Origin: Emydura subglobosa
Lineage: Eukaryota > Chordata > Testudines > Chelidae
Reading direction: 5' to 3'
DNA: 64,000 nucleotides
NCBI GenBank assembly: GCA_007922225.1
Contig: ML680088.1
Span: 16,466,355-16,530,354, forward strand
This document shows, in pieces, positions 20,943 through 32,685 of the stretch. Both the position numbers and the translations under genes were made by a program. Every line of letters begins with the position of its first letter. Within the stretch, counting starts at the first letter, position 1. A model generated the notes under the pieces. It did no database searches. It was not told the DNA's origin and saw nothing but the letters and a program-made list of their open reading frames with translations.

Positions 20943-23900
20943 GTAAGTGCATTTGATTTTAGACCTCTTCCATTTTATTGATGTCAAGCCCACCTGCCTC
21001 GTCTGGTCATGTCCACCCACCTACCTATGGTGCTGTAGAATGACTTGCGCGTTCAGTACCAGTGAAACTCCTGGGGAAGCAACGGACAGGCTCTGCATGA
21101 ATATTGGGGAAATTCAAACTCATGAGACCCTTTCACAGATTCACTAGGACATAAAATAGCATTTCTCGCGTCGGATCGGGCAGGACAAGTTCCGTCAGCA
21201 AGCCCCAGTGCTGCAAAGGAAGAATGGCAGCAAAGAGCTCGCTGGGGTTAAAAGGGCAGTAGACTGTATTCCTGCTTTAAATCTGATTTTTAAGCACAGA
21301 GCTTTCTAATCCCCACTGCATATTGCCTCCTTCCCAATGGAATTTGAAGCAGACGCATGGTCAGCTGGGGTGGTACTGAGCATATTCGCATGCCTGCCAT
21401 ACTCACATTCTCTGGTTTCCAGTGGGGTAACAACTAATTCTGTTCCCTTTCTACTGGGACCTGTGCTGTTCAACACATTCATAAATGAGCTGGGAAAAGG
21501 GGTAAACAGTGAGGTGGCACAGTTTTCAGATGATACAAAACTACTCAAGATCATTAAGTCCAAAACTGACTGTGAAGAGTTATAAAGGGACCTCGCAAAT
21601 CTGGGTGACTGGGCAAAATAATGACAGATGAAATTCAGTGTTGATAAACGCACAGCAATGCACATTGGAATACATAATCCTAACTTTACACACAAAATGA
21701 TGGCGTCTAAATTAGCTGTTGATGCTTAAGAAAGAGATCTTGGAGTCATTATGGATAGCTCACTGAAAACATCCACTCAATGGAGCAGAGGCAGTCGAAA
21801 AAGCTAATAGAACATTAGAACCCATTAGGAAAGGGATAGATAGAAAATATCAAAATGCCATTATATAAATCCATGATATGCCCACACCTTGAATACTGCA
21901 GTCAGTTCTGGTCCCCCCATCTCAAAAAAGATATATTAGAATGCAAAAAAGTACAGAGAAGGGTAACAAAAATGATTAGGGGTATGGAACAGCTTCCTTA
22001 TGAGGAGAGATTAAAAGGACTGGGGTTGCTGAGTTTGGAAAATTGATGACAAAGAGGGGATATGACAGAGGTCTATAAAATCATGACTGGTGTGGAGAAA
22101 GTGAAAAGGAAGTGCTATTTACCCCTTCACATAACACAAGAACAAGGGGTCACCCAACTAAATTAATATGCAACAGGTTTAAAATAAACAAAGAAGTACT
22201 TCTTCACATAACTCACAGACAACCTGTGGAACTCATTGCCAGGGGGTTTTGTGAACATCAATAGTATAACTGGGTTAAAAAAAAGAGTTAGATGAGTTCC
22301 TGATGAGGAACCATCAAAGGGTATTAACAACGATGGTCAAGGGGACAACCCCATGCTCCAGGTGTCCCTAACTTCTGACTGCCAGAGGCTGGGGCTGGAC
22401 AATAGGGGATGGATCACATGATGATTTCCTGTTCTGTTCATTCCCTCTGAAACATCTAGCACCAGCCACTACTGGAAGACAGGATACTGGGCTAGATGGA
22501 CCATTGGTCTGACCAGTCTGGCTGTTCTTATGAAACACAGGGTTTGTCTTGGTTTCATTTCTAAAGGGAATAGGAGAAGTGGAAGACGAGACTGCTGTTT
22601 ATTATACCAGATACCACCACTACACTGGTACCTGATCCTCCCCTCTGTTTCTCTCTCCTCAATTAGAAGGTTGGCGCTTTGAGACAGGGATGGTTTTGCT
22701 ACTGTAATACACAGAATAAGATGACACCATTTTGGGTTTTTTACTCCCTTGGAGTCTTGATTCAGCCCCACACATTGATTCAGAGTTTTTATACCCAGCC
22801 TATTTCAGGGGTAAATACACCATCCAGGGGAACCTCTAGCACACCAATACACACATACCTTGACTTTAGCACAGCTTTTGATATGGTCTCCCACAGTATT
22901 CTTGACAGCAAGTTACAGTATGAGTTGGATGAATGAACTGTAAGGTGGATAGAAAGCTGGCTAGATCATCAGGCTCAACGGATAGTGATCAATGGCTCGA
23001 TGTCCAGTTGGCAGCCAATAACAAGCGGAGTGCCCCAGGGGTCGGTACTGGGGCTGGTTTTGTTCAACATCTTCATTAATGATCTGGAGGATGAGGTGGA
23101 TTGCACCCTCAGCAAGTTTGCAGATGATACTAAACTGGGGGGAGTGGTGGATAACCTGGAGGGCAGGGACAGGATACAGAGTGACCTACACAAATTGGAG
23201 GATTGGGCCAAAAGAAATCTGATGAGGTTCAACAAGGACAAGTGCAGGGTCCTCCCCTTAGGACAGAACACTCCCATCTACAGACTGGGGACTGACTGGC
23301 TAAACAGCAGTTCTGCGGAAAAGGACCTGGGGATTACAGTGGACAAGAAGCTGGATATGAGTCAGCAGTGTGCCCTAGTTGCCAAGAAGGCTAATAGCAT
23401 ATTTGGCTGCATTAGTAAGAACATTGCCAGCATATGGAGGAAAGTGATTATTCCCTTCTATTCGGCATTGGTGAGGCCACATCTGGATTAGTGTGTCCAG
23501 TTTTGGGCCCCCCAGTAAAGAAAAGATGTGGACATATTGGAGAGCATCCAGCAGAGGGCAACAAAAATGATTTGGGGGCCGGAGCACAGGACTTATGAGG
23601 AGAAGCTGAGAGAACTAGGCCTGTTTGGTCTGCAAAAGAGAAGAATGAGTGGGGATTTGATAGCAGCCTTTAACTACCTGAGAGAGGGTTCCAGGGAGGA
23701 TGGAGCTAGGCTATTCTCAGTGATGGCAGATGCCAGAACAAGGAGCAATGGTCTCAAGTTGCAGTGGGGGAGGTCTAGGTTGGATATTAGGGAAAAAATT
23801 TCTCTAGGAGGTTGGTAAAGCAGTGGTATGGGCTACCTAGGGAGGTGATGGAATCTCCATCCTTAGGGGTTTTTAAGGTCTTGCTTGACAAAGCCCTATT

Positions 23901-25393
23901 TGGCATGATTTAGCTGGGATTGGTCCTGCTTTGAGCAGGGGGTTGGACTAGATGACCTCCTGAGGTCCCTTCCAACCCTAATTCTCTATGATTCTAAGAA
24001 AAGATTTCATGGCCCCACTGAAGTCAATGGGAGTTTTTGCTTTTGGCTTCAATGAGGCCATGGCACCCCCCAAGGTGTTATCTCCTGTTCTTCCTAACCT
24101 CCAGGGGGGGCAGCCTTGCTTTTCTCATTTGTTGACAATTGAGCTAGAAAATTTAAACTCTGTTCAGAGCATCCGGATAAATAAATGAGTCCGATTAATT
24201 CCATGAGAAACTGAAACCCACTCCCTGTGCATATTTGTCCACTATCATTAATGAAATAAGCCTCTGCCACCTAGTCAAACACTTCAACAAAACTTTGACA
24301 AATTTCTCAATACATCAGAGAGTCAATATGGGCTGAAAGGCAGAGGCAGTGTTTGAAGAATAAACAAGCTGTAGTGTACTAATAAACATTTGATTCTCAC
24401 ACAGTTAATCTGTGTTAGTTTATTAACTCTTCTGCATTGTTTGATTAATGGGATACAGATCATAGCTGAGAACAAAGTCACTATTTTATCTGGGCAGCGG
24501 CTGTCTCCATTCTGAAGATGAAGGTTTGGAAGGGAACAATTTTAATGAGCATTGTAGGTGAAGTAAAGCAAACTCTCAAGAAGAGAGCTGATGCAACACC
24601 TTGAGGTTATTAATTATTATTAATAAATAATAAGCAATGAGATAATAAAATCAGGCATAGGGACTTCTCACATTAACTTCTCATTTGAAGAAGCCACTTC
24701 TAATAACGTTTATATCCACCCTCCACAAAACTGCACTGCAGGATCTGTCCCCCATGCCTTGGTCTGAGAACAGTTCAGACTGGGCCCAAGCAAGCTCCAA
24801 CCCAAGCTGCAATGTCAAAAGCAATATCTGTGCAGCTATTTTTAGCATGCTAGTGCAAGCCTCTCTAGCAGAAGTCTGTGGACCCGAGCTGGAAAGTTTG
24901 CTTTTAGATGCGGCGTAGACACAATTTAAGTGTCAGTCTGGGGCTCTTTGCTTCTCACACATCACCACCTCTAAGGTGCTGCAGGGCCAACGGGTCCCCC
25001 ACTGAAACCGGTGCAGCTATCTCTTGCCTGCGCCAGGTTTGCACAAGTGTAATTGATTGGAACATAGCAAACAGTTCTATTGCTGATTCCCAAGGACTAC
25101 AGTCCAGCTGCCTCTCTTAGCTGTCTTTGTTCTGCGCCGCTAGCAGGAGTGAGAAGTATGGCAAGCCAATTTCTGTTGCTGAAGTCAGCAGCTCTGCTTT
25201 GAATACACACAGGCAACACATCTGCTGAGAGGGTCTCACTTTTATGCAGTCACTTTCCGCAGTAAAATCTCATGGTAAGGGGGGTAAATGGAAGAGCCTG
25301 GCAAATATTATTTCTAGCTTTTATCAGTGTTTACTTTTCAATTAGTTGAAAATGTCCCTACAGCTGGAAGTTTAACCTGGGCTGCACAGCTTC

Positions 25394-25432
<39 letters not shown>

Positions 25433-28400
25433 ATTGTTGATTCCGTGCTCCTTCCATTATGCCACAGGGACCCTAGTAAAAAGTATGACCTATTTAAAGG
25501 AGATAAACACAAAGGTATTTCTTTTTAGAAGACTTTAGGCCTGATTCCTCACTGCCTTGCCCCTTGTGCTGTCATTTACAGCTGTGCATGTGATTGCAAA
25601 ACTCTACCAAGTTAGAATGACTATATTAAAACTGGATGTATCTGTTTCAGGAAATTGAAACTGACATACAACAGTCAGCTAGGACGACTCTGGATTTCAC
25701 TCTTGTTCACCACCATCCTCTGTGTTTCTCTTCAAATTTTGGGGAATCTGCAATCTACCAGGTAAGTTCCACGTAGGATGGAAAATAGTTCTCCTTAGGA
25801 CTCCCAAGAATCAAGCTCATAACTGGATTTGGACAAATCCTGCCCCGTTTTCTGCTCTGGTTCATTCCAATTCTCAGCCAGATTCATTTCAGCTGTGTCT
25901 ATGCCCCTTTGTGTCACTTTTCAAGGATGTCTCCAGAATGACTTTACTAACAGGAATGTTTGGCAAACCAATGACCCTTAACCAAATATTGCGGAGTATT
26001 TGCAGAAAGTGAATCTTTGTTGCAACCCTGAGCATGTGTGCTGGAGACGTGATCTTATGAGCCACTTCTCCAGCCAGGCAACAGAAACATGTGATTTGAG
26101 CTATTTGCCTAGTGGAAACTGCTTGTATTGCAAATATCAGACATTTGCAACAAACTACTTGCAAACAAGCAACAGACCAAGAACTTCACATCAATTTGGG
26201 AAAATCATGATCTGTTGAGGCAATTTCCAAACAGAAAAGAACATTAATTGAATAATCTATTCCCCCAGCTCTGCAGACAACTTATGCATTTGGATCCCCC
26301 CAGCACCTTAGAAATCTCCCGTCTCAGCTTACTAGCGTCGACGTGTCCATGTTGTCCATTTCTCGCAATTCACTCCCAGTTTCATACCACAGCCAACTAG
26401 CAATTCCCTTCTTGTCACCTGGATACTATCGGAGCCAATCCGACACCCATGACAGCTGGATCGTCATGCTGAGCCGAGAAGGCTGGATCTTGCATTAAGA
26501 GATCTGCACACTTATTTCATAGTTGCCATAGATTTCAAGGCCAAAAGAGATCCTTTGATCATCTAGTGTGACCTTTATAACATAGGCCATTACATTTCAC
26601 CCCATTACCTCGGTGCTGAGTGCAATCACGTGGGTTGGACTAAATCATTTGAGTCCTCAGGAGATTCTCATCTGCCACAGGCAGAGAACAGGAGAGAGCA
26701 AGGCCCCAACCAAATCCTTGGCAATCCTTAGTACACTGCTGTCACCTAGAGACTTGGAAGGTTAGGGAATCTGGGAAGGCTGGACTGGATTAGAAGGTTG
26801 GCAGCTGGAGTTAGGTCGGCGTGCTGTGTGTTGAGGGTAGTTAGGTAGCTGGGAGCTTGTCAGCATTTGTAGGACAGATCAGCAGCTGCAAGACAAGAGG
26901 TGGTTCAGGTAAGAATTGGTGGGAAGAGCATCCACAGGGTTTGAAGGCGTTCTAACATTCTCCCTCTTACAGCAACTGCAGATGTGACCAGAAACTCAAG
27001 GGACTTGCCCTCCAGCAAACCACTGGCAATGAGATCTCATTCCAGCAAGGGAAGGGGACAAGCTCTGTCCATCAGTTTCCTGAACCTCTGGAAAGTGGCA
27101 TCTCACAAAACAGGCAGGAAAAAGTCGTGCCCGAGCTCAGTTCTGCGGAGGGCCTTCTGCACGCCCCAGAATTTGAGCAGACATTCAATCAGCCAGAGGC
27201 TGGCCACATGGAGAGCCAAGAGGAGGTCTGGAAGAAGAGTCATGGAGAAGACAAAGAGGATGTGGGGACCCTTCACACAACCAAGAGATTGAAATCCCAG
27301 CCCCCGGGCTCTGAAAGGGCCCCCAAAAGGGATCATGTGGCTAGGACAGTGACTCCTCCTCCGAGCAGGAAGCCCATGACCCAGGCTGCAAAGCCCTTCA
27401 GCAAAAAACCAGAACTTGCAGCAGGAATCAATGCTGAGGGGCAAACTTCCAGGTCATCATTGGGGAAGGTGGCAGGGTCATCCCAGAGCCAGCCGGGAGC
27501 CACAGGTTCCCCTAGGCACAGGAGGGGCAGCTCTTCCACAGCTGCTACAACAGCTGCCCCAGCAGCAGCAGAGAAGCCAGAGGTGACTGCACAATGGAGC
27601 ACGGGCAGAGGGTCGCGGCAGAGCAAAAGCACTGTACCCAGGGCTGGAGGAGCAGGAGGAGATGCGCTTGCCCACCGCCTGCCGGCCATCTCCAACTCCT
27701 CCCGCCCCACGGCCTGCAAGCCCAAGACCCACGTGGTGTTCCTGAAGGTACACAAGAGCGCCAGCAGCACTGTCATGAACATCCTGTTCCGCTTTGGCGA
27801 GATGCACAACCTCACCTTCGCCCTTCCCATCAACGGCGCCAGCCAGCTGGGCTACCCGCACTACTTCCTCGCAGAGTTTGTGGAGGGATTCTCCCCACGC
27901 AATGCATCGGACTTTAACATCCTCTGCCACCATATGAGGTTCTTCAAGGTGCAGGTAAGGGATGGAGCATTGAGTCCTCAGAAGGGAAAGGGGAGGGGGA
28001 AGAGCAGTGAGGTGGGCTGCACTCCTCTCCGTGCCACGGAGCACGGCTTGTCGAGAGTGGAGCTAGGATGATATTTATTGACCCGGAAGCTGTAGATGCT
28101 GCCTCACAGGTGTTGAGCCACTGGCAACAAGGCTGGCAACACAATCGTTCTGCTACTGGGGGATGACAGGCTCCGGGGATGAACCTCTGGCTACCGGAGT
28201 GTCACGCCTGTCAGCAGATGAGCCGGGTAATGGTTTTGGATTTTTGGATGCCCCTGGGGGGAGGCGTGTCTGCAGCTCCAATCCACCAGCACAGCTGGAA
28301 CCGAGCTACATGGGCATGAAAAGGGACCTCCCCCTTCAGCCCCTGGAGGTAACCCTTCTAACTGCAGGTCAGGGCACGCTGGCAGAGCAGTAGGAGGGAG

Positions 28401-29562
28401 CTTCCATTGCTGCTGCCCATTTTATACCTGCTCAGTGGCCAAACACAGGACTTCAGTCTCCAGCATTCTCACTGGGGCCCCATTCACTGCACTGATCCCA
28501 GGCAGCGAGGCATATCCCTATTAAATAGCCCATAAATCCCTCTTCCTAGGCAGCAGGCGAGTAGGACTTGCTACTCCACCCATACTCTCTAACTCCCCAG
28601 TGAGCTCCTGGGACGTGTTAACCCAGCTGTCATGGAAAGGACACGTGTGTATGTTAGAACGGCAGAGGAGACTTTCCTCCCTTTCTTCACCCCTTTCCAC
28701 CTTTTCCCCCCCACACCTTCAGGTGGAGAGGGTGATGCCGAACTCCACCTTCTACTTCTCCATCCTACGGAACCCCGTCCACCTCATGGAGTCCTCGTTC
28801 ACCTACTACAAAGGCCTCTCCCCCTTCGCCCGGGCCCATAGCCTGGAGGAGTTTCTTAGCCAACCAGCCAGGTTCTACAATGCCTCCACCCACGACAGCC
28901 ATTACGCCAAAAACCTCATGACTTTCGACTTCGGCTTCAACCACAATGGGAATTTCTCCGCCGAGCGCACGCAGTGGATGCTGCAGAGCATCGAGGAGGC
29001 CTTTGACCTGCTCCTCCTCTCAGAGTACTTTGACGAGTCCATGGTGCTGCTGAAGGAGGCACTCTGCTGGGACCTGGACAGCATCGTGTCCTTCCCACTC
29101 AACAGCAGGGATGGAAGCACCAGGTCACCCCTTTCAGAGAGCATGGTGGAGAAGATAAAGAGCTGGAACAGGCTTGACTGGGCAATCTACACGCATTTCA
29201 ACAGGACCTTCTGGCAGCGGGTTGACAGGGGCATGGGCAAGACACGCATGGAGCAGGAAGTGAGGGCGCTCCGGGAAAGGCGGGCGCAGCTGGCCAAGAC
29301 CTGCCTTCAAGGGGGGGGCAGCGTAGCCCCCCCAAAGATCAGGGACAAGTCGCTGGCACCGCTGCAGCATGGCTCTGCCAGAATCCTGGGCTACAACCTG
29401 AAGGCAGGGCTGGACGAGACGACGGAGCGGATGTGCCGGCGCATGGTGACGCCAGAGCTGCAATACAGCAGCGCCCTGTACAGGAGACAGTTCCCCGAGA
29501 AAGTTCAGCGGTTCCAACGGCCGGCTCAGCCACCCAGGATACGCAACAGGGGGCCAGTATGA
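20914..29562 (+). CDS. GAL3ST2: Galactose-3-O-sulfotransferase (GAL3ST2-like), four coding exons
   Basis: The exons 20914-20942, 25651-25761, 26973-27954 and 28723-29562 join in frame to about 653 codons. The enzyme moves sulfate from PAPS to the 3-OH of terminal galactose on glycans in the Golgi. A short basic cytosolic tail (residues 1-23) precedes a signal anchor (about 24-41), making it type II. A long Ser/Thr/Pro/Ala-rich stem (about 47-290) precedes the catalytic domain (about 297-653). That domain holds the PAPS 5'-phosphosulfate motif [20 protein letters not shown] (302-321), the 3'-phosphate motif [15 protein letters not shown] from 386, and the C-terminal [10 protein letters not shown] block. 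The human GAL3ST family is about 400-490 residues, so the stem is unusually long. GAL3ST2 is favoured over its paralogues by sequence and by the neighbouring AQP12, which shares human 2q37. Exons 3 and 4 are certain. Exon 1 rests on phase and topology. Confidence 0.85.
21330..22540 (+). mobile_element. CR1 LINE 3' part, old copy in GAL3ST2 intron 1
   Basis: The frame 21337-21585 reads [20 protein letters not shown] and [20 protein letters not shown]. This is the RT block normally written LFNIFINDL...FADDTK, with the A of FADD changed to S. Later pieces (21855-22046) read [18 protein letters not shown] and the [10 protein letters not shown] thumb region. The 3' end at 22480-22530 reads GGGCTAGATGGACCATTGGT then CTGACCAGTCTGGCTGTTCT. 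It is full of stops. Confidence 0.85.
22541..22849. other. Intronic spacer between two CR1 copies
   Basis: Nothing recognised. Confidence 0.3.
22850..23996 (+). mobile_element. CR1 LINE 3' half, well preserved, in GAL3ST2 intron 1
   Basis: It starts inside RT at [18 protein letters not shown]. It continues with [20 protein letters not shown] and [16 protein letters not shown], containing the RT catalytic FADD, then the thumb and connection region and [19 protein letters not shown]. It ends with GGACTAGATGACCTCCTGAG, CCTTCCAACCCTAATTCTCT and ATGATTCTAAG, the classic CR1 3' tail. Frames 22985-23491 and 23528-23818 stay open over long stretches, so the insertion is fairly recent. The 5' end is truncated. 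Confidence 0.93.
23997..25396. other. GAL3ST2 intron 1, no further feature
   Basis: AT-rich intronic sequence with short (TTAAT)n-like stretches near 24608-24636. No exon or repeat could be supported. Confidence 0.35.
25397..25427 (+). repeat. Poly-T run of 31 bases
   Basis: An uninterrupted T tract lies about 220 bases upstream of GAL3ST2 exon 2. It may be the poly-A end of a retrocopy in minus orientation, but no body is recognised next to it. Confidence 0.85.
25651..25761 (+). CDS. GAL3ST2: GAL3ST2 coding exon 2 (transmembrane segment)
   Basis: The acceptor TCTGTTTCAG precedes GAAATTG and the donor is CCAG then GTAAGTTCC. The 111-base exon encodes [19 protein letters not shown] and onward to the hydrophobic [15 protein letters not shown], a single signal anchor with positive charges on the cytosolic side. 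The end phase (2 bases over) matches exon 3. Confidence 0.72.
25762..26519. other. GAL3ST2 intron 2, first part
   Basis: No feature seen. Confidence 0.3.
26520..26645 (-). mobile_element. CR1 LINE tail fragment, minus orientation
   Basis: The plus strand reads CATAGATTTCAAGGCCAAAA, then GATCATCTAGTGTGACCTTT and CATAGGCCATTACATTTCAC. This is the reverse complement of a CR1-family 3' tail, seen in plus orientation at 35400-35455 and 41485-41540. It lies in intron 2. Confidence 0.65.
26973..27954 (+). CDS. GAL3ST2: GAL3ST2 coding exon 3 (stem and N-terminal catalytic half)
   Basis: The acceptor CCCTCTTACAG precedes CAACTGCAG, and the frame runs open for 982 bases to the donor GTGCAG then GTAAGG. 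The first 750 bases encode a low-complexity stem rich in Ser, Pro, Lys, Gln and Ala. The last 230 bases encode the conserved [20 protein letters not shown] region and [20 protein letters not shown]. Confidence 0.9.
27955..28722. other. GAL3ST2 intron 3
   Basis: A 768-base intron with GT at 27955 and AG at 28721-28722, ending in a C/T-rich tract. No repeat was recognised in it. Confidence 0.7.
28723..29562 (+). CDS. GAL3ST2: GAL3ST2 coding exon 4 (C-terminal catalytic half)
   Basis: A polypyrimidine tract and CACCTTCAG precede GTGGAGAGGGTGATGCCG. The junction is phase 0, rebuilding [20 protein letters not shown] as in GAL3ST family members. The exon ends at TGA 29560-29562. Likely N-glycosylation sites NST, NAS and NRT are visible. 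Confidence 0.93.
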   Translation: MERVMPNSTFYFSILRNPVHLMESSFTYYKGLSPFARAHSLEEFLSQPARFYNASTHDSHYAKNLMTFDFGFNHNGNFSAERTQWMLQSIEEAFDLLLLSEYFDESMVLLKEALCWDLDSIVSFPLNSRDGSTRSPLSESMVEKIKSWNRLDWAIYTHFNRTFWQRVDRGMGKTRMEQEVRALRERRAQLAKTCLQGGGSVAPPKIRDKSLAPLQHGSARILGYNLKAGLDETTERMCRRMVTPELQYSSALYRRQFPEKVQRFQRPAQPPRIRNRGPV

Positions 29563-29839
29563 GGGGGTACGAGCACAGCTGCCTGTCCAAAACACCCAGA
29601 GCGTGAGGAAATAGGGCCCCTGGTCCCGGTCTCCCCCTGCAGCGCCCGTTGGTGGCTAGAACAATGAATTTCATCCCGCTATTTCCCTCCATATCCCCAT
29701 GGCCAGGGAGGGGCAGTTGGGAATGTGGGGGGACAGCTCCAGACTTATCTGTATCGGGGGAGGTGAAGCTGGCTTAAAGAAGATGGGCCAGAGAGCAAGA
29801 CCTCAGGAAAGAGCAAAGTAACAGATCCTTGTCTCTGGT

Positions 29840-29995
29840 CTATTAATTATTTGTATTGTTGTAGCACCAAGGAATCCCAACCATGGACCAAGGCCCCATT
29901 CTGCGGGCGCTGTACGAACACTGAACAAAAAGATAGTCCCGCCCCCCAAAAGCATAAGACAAGAGACACAGCCAGACGGGGGAGCACAAGCAAAC
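29840..29995 (-). mobile_element. L2-like LINE/SINE tail, minus orientation
   Basis: The plus strand reads TATTTGTATTGTTGTAGCAC, CCAACCATGGACCAAGGCCC and GGGCGCTGTACGAACACTGA, then ACAAAAAGATAGTCCCGCCC. This is the reverse complement of the tail seen at 5085-5195. It may lie in the GAL3ST2 3' UTR. Confidence 0.65.
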
Positions 29996-30021
29996 AGAGA
30001 GACAATAGAACAGAGGGATGA

Positions 30022-30118
30022 TTTGGTCGGGGTTAGTCCTGCTTTGAGCAGGGGGTTGAACTAGGTGACCGCCTGGGGTCCCATCCAACCCTCATCTTCT
30101 ATAGTTCTAATACTGCTG
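30022..30118 (+). mobile_element. CR1 LINE 3' tail, short fragment
   Basis: The sequence reads GGTCGGGGTTAGTCCTGCTT, GAGCAGGGGGTTGAACTAGG and TTCTATAGTTCTAA. It matches the tail of the copy ending at 23996 almost throughout. Only the last 95 bases inserted, which is typical 5' truncation. Confidence 0.88.
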
Positions 30119-32685
30119 TGGACCTCTGGCCGCAATACTCTGCTTTTGCAATGATCCCGCAGAATCCAGCTGATGCATCTGAGCCATGCGCATTGCTCAG
30201 TATGAAAAATATACACAACTCAGGGTGAATCCACCACGCCGGTTCTGATTCGACTCCACACAGATCAGGAAATTTGGGCTGAAGTGACGCTCGACCCAAG
30301 GGCCTTCCTGTTTAAATTGTCTTCACTGACCCAGATGGAAATTAACAGGAAAAGACACGTGATTGGTTCTGATCCTATGAACAGACGTGTGTTGTGTGAA
30401 TAATTAAATAAATCATCACAGTAACATACAGACAGCGATGGCTGTTTCATCAGCTTCTCCAGCCTTCACGCCCAAAGGGGCTGTCTTAATTCTATGATGA
30501 CAGCTGCCATTTTACTGGTATTCCTCTCCCACCCAAACTCCCGCAGAAGGTGGCGTCTGCTGAAGCTGTTGGCAATGCAGACAAACAGGAGAGTTTCAAA
30601 GTTGAAATCACTGTCTGTTAATTTTTTTAAAAAACAAACTTGATTCACCAACAAAATCTGCTGCCTGTTGGCTGCTTCTGACAGGCTGAGCTGCCTCTCC
30701 TGCGTCGCAAACCAGAGCAACTGTGTCGAAACAGCAGCTTCTTGTTTGTTCTTTTTTCCAAAAATCATTGACTGGATCCTTTTGTGGTATATTCGTTTTC
30801 CTATGAAGGAGTCTCCCTGACAGCCCCATACAGCCTGATGCATCAATTTGAGAGCCATGCTCTGAAAAAGATCAAACTCTCTCTTCACACGTGAGGCTGT
30901 CTCAAACGTTTGAGCTTGATTTCCGAACTCCTGAGGTTCAGAAAAGTTTGGCCGTGGAGCTGAAACGTCTCGCATTAGCATTTAAAATCAATAGCTGCAG
31001 AGTTAGTACAAGTGTGTTGACACAGAGCAAGTGACTTTGCCACGTGCAAAGTTGATGTGCTGGTTAAAATATAAACTAGTCAAAAGTTGCGCTGTGAACA
31101 TTTTCTATTGCTGTAACACCAGAACACTATGGGGAGGTAATAGGAATGCTCCACTTCTTTTCCTGTGGCAAGATAAAGGAGAAAAAAAACCCAGCCAGCT
31201 TCCCTCATTGGTCCAACCCTTTCCCCTCCCCACAAGAAAGTAAGGCAAATCGATTTGAATAAAATAAAAACTGATCCAAACACCTCTTTATTATTATTAT
31301 AAACTTTGTGGTTTCCCATCTTTGCCTCGTGCTTCCCAGTTTTGGTCTGAAGCATTTCCACTGCCAAAAAAGCATCCAAATAGTACAGCATTTCTTGGTT
31401 CAGCCAAAATCAGGAGAGGCTGAAGGCCCTCTTGTGAGACAAGTCTCAAGCTTTTCAGTTTGATTTCCAAACCTGTGAGGTTCAAAAGAGTTTGGCCGGG
31501 GATGTGAATTTCTTGAGTTTACATTGGCTTTGCCAAAGAGCGCGTATGAGGTTTTGAGGTGGGTCCAAGGGGCCCTGGCTCCAGTAGAGGGTTGTGTGTT
31601 TTATCAAGCATAAAAATGTGAGCATTTCCCTGCTGCCCTGCCCATAAGCGACTCTTTAGCTCACATATTCAAATCATATCTGGACATATGTTGGCACCTG
31701 ACTGTACACGGTTGTGCTCTGCTTTTTGTTCGCTGCATTGTTTCCTAGTCATCACTATTTCCTCTGAAGTCTCACTATTTAAGCACACAGGAAATACCAG
31801 TGGCATACCATGGGTCTCCAGCACCCGGGGCCAAGCCTGCATTTGCGCCCCCTCCCTTGCAGAGGGCCGGAGGAGTCCCTGGCTCCCATCAGATGTCGCC
31901 GCCCCCCAGCTGCCCTAGGGATGGAGATCTGCACATCGTGAAGGATCCCCCTCCCCACAGGGATGTAGTTCGGGCTTTTGTGTCTGTCCCAAAAGCCAGA
32001 GATCTAGTACCCTTAGCAGCGCTCATCCTGCCTGTCACAGCGAGGGCTGCACTCCTGCAGCTAACAAGCAGAGCCTAGTGAGGGATCATGATGGATAGGA
32101 TTGACAATGGTGCACATCACTCAGTTTGCCCCAGTTACTGTTTGTTTCAGGACTGGACCAGAGAGGACAGGGCTAAGGGATGGGGTGCGGAAAGAGGGAA
32201 GCGTGCATGGATCCAGGCTACACTACCCCTACCTCTGCTGAACACCATGAATTCCCTCCCTTTTCAAAGCCCTTAGTTCAGTCACAAGAGTAGCCCACGT
32301 TTCACAGAACTCTTCTTCATCAGGCACCATTCCCCCTCCTCATCACTAAACTAAATGGGAGCCAGGCCTTGTCCGCTAGCAGAGAAACAGGAAGGAAACT
32401 GTGCTGGCTGGCAGAGCTCTGGCTGGGCGTTCCACTCACTTGACACAACACCAGCCAATGACCAAGCTGTAAGGGCGGCTGGCGGTAGGGAGGGACGGAT
32501 TTTGCTTCTGAGGAACCAGCACCCAATGGTAACTCTTCCGTCTTGCACCAGCCAAGCTTCCCAAGTCCAGAATACAAGTTACAACCCATGCCTGGCAGTA
32601 TGCAACAGAGGGCACAGTGGCACCCCCCTTCCCTTAACGTACTACACACGGAAGTGGACTGAAATCCAGCAATTCTGCAACAGGC
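30119..32685. other. Intergenic DNA downstream of GAL3ST2, with a dispersed repeat pair
   Basis: About 70 bases at 30910-30980 (GAGCTTGATTTCCGAACTCC, then GAGGTTCAGAAAAGTTTGGC) recur in related form at 31453-31527 (CAGTTTGATTTCCAAACC, then GAGGTTCAAAAGAGTTTGGC). The family is not identified. An AATAAAATAAAA stretch at 31259-31270 could be a polyadenylation region but is far from the gene. No coding frame is credible. Confidence 0.4.
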
